A DNA stretch of 41,314 bases from Mesostigma viride (lineage: Eukaryota; Streptophyta; Mesostigmatophyceae; Mesostigmatales; Mesostigmataceae). Positions 30,031 to 38,700 of the stretch are shown here, one piece after another. A program made the translations under genes and the position numbers. The stretch spans positions 290,001 through 331,314 of the forward strand of contig RPFO01000079.1 in the NCBI GenBank assembly GCA_009746045.1, read 5' to 3'. A model generated the notes under the pieces. The model was given only the letters and a program-made list of their open reading frames with translations. It had not been told where the DNA came from and made no database searches. The first letter of the stretch is position 1; every line of letters starts with the position of its first letter.

Positions 30031-30035
30031 TGTAA
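30031..30035 (+). terminator. Possible TGTAA polyadenylation signal
   Basis: TGTAA lies 114 bases after the stop of the retroelement fragment and is followed by an AT-rich tract. TGTAA is the usual poly(A) signal in many green algae. A single 5-mer is weak evidence. Confidence 0.3.
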
Positions 30036-30060
30036 GTAATTATATTTTTAATATATATAT

Positions 30061-30959
30061 AAGCCGAGACATGCATGTCACGTAGGCAGCGGAGACTGGT
30101 GGAGTATAAAAGGGAAGGAGCGCGGGGGCCGACACATGTGTGGAAGGTGGAGGGGCATGCATGGGCGACGGTGTGGGGATATATGGGCGATATGGGTGGA
30201 GATTATGCTTCAAGACGCCAGGCACGGATGCACAGTAAGAGGGTGGGGACGGGGGGTCGATCAAGGCAGGCGGCGGCGAGACCGACCTTTGAAGCCTCTT
30301 GCCTTCAATGCAAAAACCGTGGGGCAGAAATGCATGTAACACTGATTGAATCGTTGCCAATTTATAAAGTTTCCCGATGCCCTGCGGCTTTGCGAAAAGC
30401 TGCGCCGGTAAAGGTGCCGGGGACATCATTGTTCCAAGGGCACGACCCGGCGCCAGTCCAAGTGCCCACGCACCCCGGCGTATTGGGCCGTGGCGCCATG
30501 TAGGGGGGGGTCGTCGAGGTTGGTGGCAGGGCGGCCTTTATGAAGCCCGGCGGCGTGCCGCTCGGACATGTTCCTGAAAACGCGTACGTCCAGCTAGGCA
30601 TCCCGTTGCGTCTGCATGGCTGACGTGAGTACGTTGATGGTACCTGCGGTTGTAAATCATGGCATAAATGACTCGAATTGTGTTTCCTGGGTGTGGGCGA
30701 TTGGAGTTGGTACGCGACAAATATTTGCGCTGTATGTAAGCGCCGGAGGCAATATAAAGTATATGGTAATCATTGCAGTGATGGTTAATTGGGGCGCGTG
30801 TTGATGCGACAACGCGTCGCATGATGACAGCCATTTCTCTGAGGAGAAACCTGAAATGATAGTAGGGGACGTACTGCCTGGAAATAGCAGTGTACTTCCG
30901 GTAATCAATGCCACTTGATTGCCGTATTCTGTGCAGGGTAAGAGCGTGCAAGAGAGTCA
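30061..30959. other. Anonymous interval
   Basis: A 142-codon frame on the plus strand (30075-30503) and a 140-codon frame on the minus strand (30960-30538) show no family features and overlap each other's neighbourhood. I do not call a gene. Confidence 0.35.
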
Positions 30960-30961
30960 TA

Positions 30962-31682
30962 CAGGCTGGTTAGGCCCAAAGAGTCGAAATTGTGTAAGGT
31001 GCCCTTAACTTTTTACACACTTTTCCAAAATAGTGCAAAATAGCTCAAAATTCGTGAAAAAATATTTTTAAAACATCTATGTTGAGAAAATGCCACTTTT
31101 GCTGACCAAACTTACGGCTAAACAAGCATATTGTGTTTCCCCTGGTTAAGTTAACATGGAGACAAGCCACAGCTCCAGCCATTAGTGTGGCAGGTAAAAA
31201 AAAATTGCAAAAATATTCATCAAATCAGAAATAAGAAGTAAAAAATAAGTTCCTGCGGGGCACAGGCAAGATTCCCATGAATCTGGGAGTTATTCACATA
31301 GTACAGATATGGCTGCAAGATACTGCCACTAACCATACCCTGGACATAACTTGACCTTCCGGAAAAAATACTTGGGATCTAAAGATTCTGAGACCAGATT
31401 TGAACGCAGCTCATTATTCCCCATCGAACTGCGAGTCGAGCGGTCGAGGAAACCGATGGCTTGTACGGTAAAAAGGCGTTACAAACTGGGAGATATCTGT
31501 CTGGTTCAGAAAGTACTTCTGTAACCGACAGTAGATCAAATAATTTTCGACCGCTCGACTCGCAGTCGCATCCGTCATGAAAAACTGCCAGGCAAATGTA
31601 CTTTCAGCTTCTCCAGATTCGCTCTCAATTTTCCGGAAGCGCTTGCTGACACTATAAGGGTCACTATAGCCTAACCAGCCTG
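30962..31682. mobile_element. 721-bp element with 14-bp TIRs and TA duplication
   Basis: CAGGCTGGTTAGGC at 30962-30975 is mirrored exactly at 31669-31682. Both ends are flanked by TA (30960-30961 and 31683-31684). TA target duplication plus a CAG-start inverted repeat is the arrangement of Tc1/mariner-type non-autonomous elements. No transposase motif was seen inside. A minus-strand frame (31719-31414) spans the right end but is not recognised. It contains the foldback at 31428-31566. Confidence 0.5.
31428..31566. repeat. 139-bp foldback with perfect 20-bp arms
   Basis: ACTGCGAGTCGAGCGGTCGA (31428-31447) is exactly mirrored at 31547-31566 across a 99-bp loop. It may be a second, nested inverted-repeat element inside the 721-bp one. 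No obvious target duplication flanks it. Confidence 0.7.
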
Positions 31683-31839
31683 TAAGGTGTTTCGATCGAT
31701 CATGTTGATTCAGATGCACTGAGGGCTAATAAGACATCAAACAGAACCAGAGCGGAGCGTAATGAGGTCAGTCAATATTCGTAATGTTCCACAGGTCGGA
31801 CAAATATAAATGATATTTGGCCGTATTTGCATATTTGAT

Positions 31840-34510
31840 TTACAAGTTTTGCGGGCTTCGCCCGCGACATTAGAGCTTGTACTTTTTGTGGCCGGTCCCC
31901 GGCCAGGGAGCCCCGGCTAGGGAGATGTGAGTCACCACGTAGTACCTCCGTCGAGTGCCAAGTGGCGCTAGTCCCGCCAAGGAGCGCGCGCTAGCTTTAG
32001 AGTTTCGACCACAAGATTCATGGAGTTTGGCAAAAGGGTGAAGGAAAAAAATCGGAACCATAGTGGAAGGCCTATGAAGGATCGAACCCGGCACGTCACG
32101 ACTACGCATGATGAGGCGTGCCTTGGCGCCTGAAGTCTACGGAAGCGATTTTCTAAGAAGTTGCACAATATGTACATTGCTAAAAAGGGACAAACTGCGC
32201 AACCGCGCAGTGGACGGAGCTCGCGAACTACTTGCGGAGTTCAAGCTCCAGATTGACTGCTACCCCTGCACGGGAGCGCGATGCGCGCGGGGATGAGTGA
32301 CCTCGCCAAACCCGCAGACAGCAGGGGGAAATCGCTTACAGGCGGTGGAGCACAGGAAAATCCACGTGTGAGCTTCCTGCGCGTTTGTAACGGGATTTCC
32401 TTAACCCCTAAATGGTCTGGCTGCCGATTTTCCGCCTAAAACTGAGTTACAGCCGACACGTCGGCCCCTTCTCGGGGGACCAAATGCCGCGAAAACTATT
32501 GAGAATTAGGAAAAGTTTAGCTGAGAAGATCGAAAGTTTATAATTTTCCTCACAGCATGGTACTAGGGTTTGCATACTTCTGACAAAGTTATAGAGGTGT
32601 TCTGGTCGGTCAAAGTACAAGGGGTCAGGGTACTTTTTCGCGTACAACGTGCATTCCGGAAAACGACGACCTGGCCATGGCGGCTTGCGCCCACGCATGG
32701 CATTTACGTTTGCGTTCGAATTTTCTGGCCAAACTTAAGATATTGATTTTATACGTCCTAAAGATGATACAGGCCAATTTTTGGTTCGCGGGAATGCCAT
32801 TTGATAGGTTTCGGCAGCGTTCTTGCTGGAAAAAACTGCGATCAGGCCGGACGATAGAAACGTTGACAGCAATACCTTTCCGGCGTATTTTAAAGGATAT
32901 ATTGGTTTCTTTGTACTTTTTATGATACATAGTAGTCGTAAACGTGCAAGGGTGGCCAGAAATCGCCGAATCCAGCGACCATGCTGCACAACTTTGGTGT
33001 GCCGAAATGCCCCATTTTGCGGCCACCGCCTGGGCCAAGGTAACGCCATCCATGCCTGGTAAAGCTTAAGCATCGTTTTCCTATCGATGTTTGACGTTTA
33101 TATATACGTTCTAGCTTGTGTAGCACATTCTTTTTGCATTATTCATGCTCTTTCTTGACCCTGGCCTGGCCCCTTTCTAAAACACCCTTCTTAGATGCTT
33201 CCATCAGTCAGTTGACCTGCCACAGGGTGATGGTGATAAGTTTTAGAGGCTGTATGGGTTTGAATACCTCCATATATGTTTGTTATACATTTCCCACACA
33301 CATATTGCATGAGTGTGAGGCAGTTGGCTGGTCTCTGTGGCATCATCAAGCATGTAACCGGTGAGTAGAAGCTTCCCATTGTCAGCATGTGCCACCAGGT
33401 GTGCTGGCCATCACCTGGCAAGCTATAGCAGCTTAGGCCTAGTTTATCCTTGCTAGGGCAAGCTGAAATAGGCTTAAAATCACTAGTTTGTTGGTGGCTG
33501 CCTCCTAGAATGCATGCCTTGCGTAGGGTATCCGTACCACGTTACCTACGTGCATGGACAAGGTGGCACCTGCACATAGGTGCCATGTAAGGGCAGTGTG
33601 ATGATGCAGTTATGTTTCCCCATCATTGTGGAAGGGAAATGTATTGTGTGGCATGGTTGGGGGCCATATTAGTAGGTATTAGTAGGTAGTATGCCCACTC
33701 CTACCCCTTGGTTGCTTTTTACCAACGGTACCCCTATGGGCTGTACTGGGTGTAACTGCTGGTATACCCACCCAAATGATGACCCCAATGGCTCAAACTG
33801 TTCAGCAACTAATTTTTTATCATCCCTGAAGTGGTAGGTGCCTAGCTCTTACAACATAATTCAAAATGCACATTCTACCAAAAATGAAAACGCTCGTCTT
33901 GACCCCCCTAACTTTGACGGCAGTTATACATGGCCTAACCTGCATATATGTAAGGTTGTGATATACCAACCCGAAGGGCAACTCATGGACATGCTTGGCC
34001 CCCAAGGACAGCCATTGGATATGGGTGGGTTGGATGGCATCTGGTTTGCAAAATTGTGAAGTTACAGCCGATGCATCGGCAGTATTTCTGCCCATTTAGG
34101 GGTTAACAGAAAGTTTGGTCCAACAGCCCAAAAGTTTGCGACGGTTATATCTGGAGCTCGCGAACACAGGAAATCGCAGAGTTTTCTAGTAGGAGCCATC
34201 TGGGCATACGGACCTCTGCCAAATGGCTCATCTGGATGTAACGCTTCAGAAACCTCAAAAATGGGCGCGCCGTGGTTTGACCTTTTCGTGATTGGTCGCA
34301 ACGAAATTTCGCGCAGCTCATTCGTCAAGCGGACTGTAAGTCGCGCCGCTGAGTGGCTGGAGCCGAAAGCCGTTCGAAAGAGTGTTAGCTAAAATTGTGC
34401 CAAGGCTGCGTTTTACAAGCTTTAGTATATATGTTGATAAATGTTGCATTTATATGTTAGTCCACTAAATGAATCCGAGGGTGAACCCCGTTCGGCAAAA
34501 AATAATCTAG
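31840..34510. repeat. Duplicated ~0.95-kb unit, copy A (interrupted)
   Basis: The unit starts TTACAAGTTTTGCGGGCTTC and ends ..CCCCGTTCGGCAAAAAATAA. The halves are 31840-32400 and 34107-34510, split by the 1,706-bp insert. Apart from the insert it matches copy B nearly base for base, with a few small indels and substitutions. On the minus strand near 32079-32087 it has a Pol III B-box-like GTTCGATCC, with an A-box-like AGGCGCC about 44 bases upstream, suggesting a tRNA-derived part. No known family is recognised. Confidence 0.8.
32401..34106. mobile_element. 1,706-bp insert with TTAACCCC...GGGGTTAA ends
   Basis: Outer ends TTAACCCCTAAATGG (32401-32415) and its exact reverse complement at 34092-34106. 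Inside each end is a subterminal GTTACAGCCGA..TCGGC block in direct orientation (about 32446-32464 and 34061-34080). The boundaries are fixed by copy B, which reads TTTCC-AGAAAG where copy A reads TTTCC-insert-CAGAAAG. TTAA followed by CCC is typical of piggyBac-type ends, but copy B has no TTAA at the site. No transposase was recognised in the interior, only short frames, so it is probably non-autonomous. Confidence 0.7.
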
Positions 34511-34511
34511 A

Positions 34512-35411
34512 TTACAAGTTTTGCGGGCTTCGCCCGCGACATTAGAGCTTGTACTTTTTGTGGCCGGTCCCCGGCCAGGGAGCCCCGGCTAGGGAGATGT
34601 GAGTCACCACGTACCTCCGTCGAGTGCCAAGTGGCGCTAGTCCCGCCAAGGAGCGCGCGCTAGCTTTAGAGTTTCGACCACAAGATTCATGGAGTTTGGC
34701 AAAACGGTGAAGGAAAAAAATCCGAAATGCAATGAAAGGCCCATGGTGGTTCGAACCCGGCACGTCACGACTACTCGTATGATGAGGTGACAGAGGTGTG
34801 CCTTGGCGCCTGAAGTCTACGTAAACAACTTTCTAGGAAGTTGCACAATATGTACATTGCTAAAAAGGGACAAACTGCGCAACCGCGCAGTGGACGGAGC
34901 TCGCGAACTACTTGCGGAGTTCAAGCTCCAGATTGACTGCTACCCCTGCACGGGAGCGCGATGCGCGCGGGGATGAGTGACCTCGCCAAACCCGCAGACA
35001 GCAGGGGGAAATCGCTTACAGGCGGTGGAGCACAGGAAAATCCACGTGTGAGCTTCCTGCGCGTTTGTAACGGGATTTCCAGAAAGTTTGGTCCAACAGC
35101 CCAAAAGTTTGCGACGGTTATATCTGGAGCTCGCGAACACAGGAAATCGCAGAGTTTTCTAGTAGGAGCCATCTGGGCATACGGACCTCTGCCAAATGGC
35201 TCATCTGGATGTAACGCTTCAGAAACCTCAAAAATGGGCGCGCCGTGGTTTGAACGTTTCGTGATTGGTCGCAACGAAATTTCGCGCAGCTCATTCGTCA
35301 AGCGGACTGTAAGTCGCGCCGCTGAGTGGCTGGAGCCGAAAGCCGTTCGAAAGAGTGTTAGCTAAAATTGTGCCAGGGCTGCGTTTTACAAATTTTAGTA
35401 TATATGTTGAA
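34512..35411. repeat. Duplicated ~0.9-kb unit, copy B (uninterrupted)
   Basis: This is the second direct copy, immediately after copy A, and is the empty-site version of it. It lacks about 40 bp present near the end of copy A (around 34434-34478). It carries a continuous 126-codon minus-strand frame (35301-34921; ..HPDEPFGRGPYAQMAPTRK..) that the insert truncates in copy A. No function is assigned. The B-box-like GTTCGAACC is at 34756-34748. Confidence 0.8.
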
Positions 35412-35577
35412 TCTGAACGTGAACCCCGTTCGGAAAAAAATATCAAGATTATTCTGAACGTGAAACCGGCTCTGACCAAAATATCTAGATTAATCTGACG
35501 CGGTGAAACCGGCTTTGACCAAAATATCTAGATTAATCTGAACATGAACCCCGTTCGGCAAATCGAAATATTTTGTA
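35412..35577. repeat. Four tandem 41-43-bp repeats
   Basis: Units starting TCTGAAC at 35412, 35453, 35494 and 35537, each with GTGAA(A/C)CC..AAATATC(T)AGATTA. The same unit end is seen once at the end of copy A (about 34478-34513). The array therefore grew from the tail of the 0.95-kb unit. Confidence 0.75.
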
Positions 35578-35730
35578 ATATTTTGTAATTATTTTGTAAT
35601 ATTTCATAATATATTCGTAAGATTTCATAATATTTGTGAAAATATTATATGAAAAGATAAATATAATATATAAAGTATTTTAAAAAGAATATATTATACA
35701 TTTAGATATATTTGAGACGATATATATAGA
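35566..35730. repeat. Very AT-rich boundary strip
   Basis: About 165 bp almost purely A/T, with three near-tandem TTTTGTAATAT blocks (about 35571-35603), CATAATATAT blocks and ATATATA. It separates the dispersed repeats from the satellite. No gene. Confidence 0.7.
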
Positions 35731-35740
35731 GGAACATGCG

Positions 35741-38700
35741 ATAGGAATTATAGCACCGGCGGGCTTCCAAGTGCCGGACGGCAGGCGGTACCACCATTCC
35801 GTGGCAGCTTGGCCCAGTTTGCTACCGGCTGGCACACGTTTTCAGTGCATTTTGGGCTCCAGATTTAAATGCAACGTGCGGTTTGAGGCAGGGGAAAACA
35901 TGCGTGGACGATAGGAATTATAGCACCGGCGGGCTTCCAAGTGCCGGACGGCAGGCGGTACCACCATTCCGTGGCAGCTTGGCCCAGTTTGCTACCGGCT
36001 GGCACACGTTTTCAGTGCATTTTGGGCTCCAGATTTAAATGCAACGTGCGGTTTGAGGCAGGGGAAAACATGCGTGGACGATAGGAATTATAGCACCGGC
36101 GGGCTTCCAAGTGCCGGACGGCAGGCGGTACCACCATTCCGTGGCAGCTTGGCCCAGTTTGCTACCGGCTGGCACACGTTTTCAGTGCATTTTGGGCTCC
36201 AGATTTAAATGCAACGTGCGGTTTGAGGCAGGGGAAAACATGCGTGGACGATAGGAATTATAGCACCGGCGGGCTTCCAAGTGCCGGACGGCAGGCGGTA
36301 CCACCATTCCGTGGCAGCTTGGCCCAGTTTGCTACCGGCTGGCACACGTTTTCAGTGCATTTTGGGCTCCAGATTTAAATGCAACGTGCGGTTTGAGGCA
36401 GGGGAAAACATGCGTGGACGATAGGAATTATAGCACCGGCGGGCTTCCAAGTGCCGGACGGCAGGCGGTACCACCATTCCGTGGCAGCTTGGCCCAGTTT
36501 GCTACCGGCTGGCACACGTTTTCAGTGCATTTTGGGCTCCAGATTTAAATGCAACGTGCGGTTTGAGGCAGGGGAAAACATGCGTGGACGATAGGAATTA
36601 TAGCACCGGCGGGCTTCCAAGTGCCGGACGGCAGGCGGTACCACCATTCCGTGGCAGCTTGGCCCAGTTTGCTACCGGCTGGCACACGTTTTCAGTGCAT
36701 TTTGGGCTCCAGATTTAAATGCAACGTGCGGTTTGAGGCAGGGGAAAACATGCGTGGACGATAGGAATTATAGCACCGGCGGGCTTCCAAGTGCCGGACG
36801 GCAGGCGGTACCACCATTCCGTGGCAGCTTGGCCCAGTTTGCTACCGGCTGGCACACGTTTTCAGTGCATTTTGGGCTCCAGATTTAAATGCAACGTGCG
36901 GTTTGAGGCAGGGGAAAACATGCGTGGACGATAGGAATTATAGCACCGGCGGGCTTCCAAGTGCCGGACGGCAGGCGGTACCACCATTCCGTGGCAGCTT
37001 GGCCCAGTTTGCTACCGGCTGGCACACGTTTTCAGTGCATTTTGGGCTCCAGATTTAAATGCAACGTGCGGTTTGAGGCAGGGGAAAACATGCGTGGACG
37101 ATAGGAATTATAGCACCGGCGGGCTTCCAAGTGCCGGACGGCAGGCGGTACCACCATTCCGTGGCAGCTTGGCCCAGTTTGCTACCGGCTGGCACACGTT
37201 TTCAGTGCATTTTGGGCTCCAGATTTAAATGCAACGTGCGGTTTGAGGCAGGGGAAAACATGCGTGGACGATAGGAATTATAGCACCGGCGGGCTTCCAA
37301 GTGCCGGACGGCAGGCGGTACCACCATTCCGTGGCAGCTTGGCCCAGTTTGCTACCGGCTGGCACACGTTTTCAGTGCATTTTGGGCTCCAGATTTAAAT
37401 GCAACGTGCGGTTTGAGGCAGGGGAAAACATGCGTGGACGATAGGAATTATAGCACCGGCGGGCTTCCAAGTGCCGGACGGCAGGCGGTACCACCATTCC
37501 GTGGCAGCTTGGCCCAGTTTGCTACCGGCTGGCACACGTTTTCAGTGCATTTTGGGCTCCAGATTTAAATGCAACGTGCGGTTTGAGGCAGGGGAAAACA
37601 TGCGTGGACGATAGGAATTATAGCACCGGCGGGCTTCCAAGTGCCGGACGGCAGGCGGTACCACCATTCCGTGGCAGCTTGGCCCAGTTTGCTACCGGCT
37701 GGCACACGTTTTCAGTGCATTTTGGGCTCCAGATTTAAATGCAACGTGCGGTTTGAGGCAGGGGAAAACATGCGTGGACGATAGGAATTATAGCACCGGC
37801 GGGCTTCCAAGTGCCGGACGGCAGGCGGTACCACCATTCCGTGGCAGCTTGGCCCAGTTTGCTACCGGCTGGCACACGTTTTCAGTGCATTTTGGGCTCC
37901 AGATTTAAATGCAACGTGCGGTTTGAGGCAGGGGAAAACATGCGTGGACGATAGGAATTATAGCACCGGCGGGCTTCCAAGTGCCGGACGGCAGGCGGTA
38001 CCACCATTCCGTGGCAGCTTGGCCCAGTTTGCTACCGGCTGGCACACGTTTTCAGTGCATTTTGGGCTCCAGATTTAAATGCAACGTGCGGTTTGAGGCA
38101 GGGGAAAACATGCGTGGACGATAGGAATTATAGCACGGCGGGCTTCAAGTGCCGGACGGCAGGCGGTACACCATTCGTGGCAGCTTGGCCCAGTTTGCTA
38201 CCGGCTGGCACACGTTTTCAGTGCATTTTGGGCTCCAGATTTAAATGCAACGTGCGGTTTGAGGCAGGGGAAAACATGCGTGGACGATAGGAATTATAGC
38301 ACCGGCGGGCTTCCAAGTGCCGGACGGCAGGCGGTACCACCATTCCGTGGCAGCTTGGCCCAGTTTGCTACCGGCTGGCACACGTTTTCAGTGCATTTTG
38401 GGCTCCAGATTTAAATGCAACGTGCGGTTTGAGGCAGGGGAAAACATGCGTGGACGATAGGAATTATAGCACCGGCGGGCTTCCAAGTGCCGGACGGCAG
38501 GCGGTACCACCATTCCGTGGCAGCTTGGCCCAGTTTGCTACCGGCTGGCACACGTTTTCAGTGCATTTTGGGCTCCAGATTTAAATGCAACGTGCGGTTT
38601 GAGGCAGGGGAAAACATGCGTGGACGATAGGAATTATAGCACCGGCGGGCTTCCAAGTGCCGGACGGCAGGCGGTACCACCATTCCGTGGCAGCTTGGCC

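Noticed and set aside
32079-32140. Functional tRNA gene
   Set aside because: The B-box matches, but the T-arm, acceptor stem and anticodon arm do not pair convincingly, and the second copy differs by an 11-base indel in the body.
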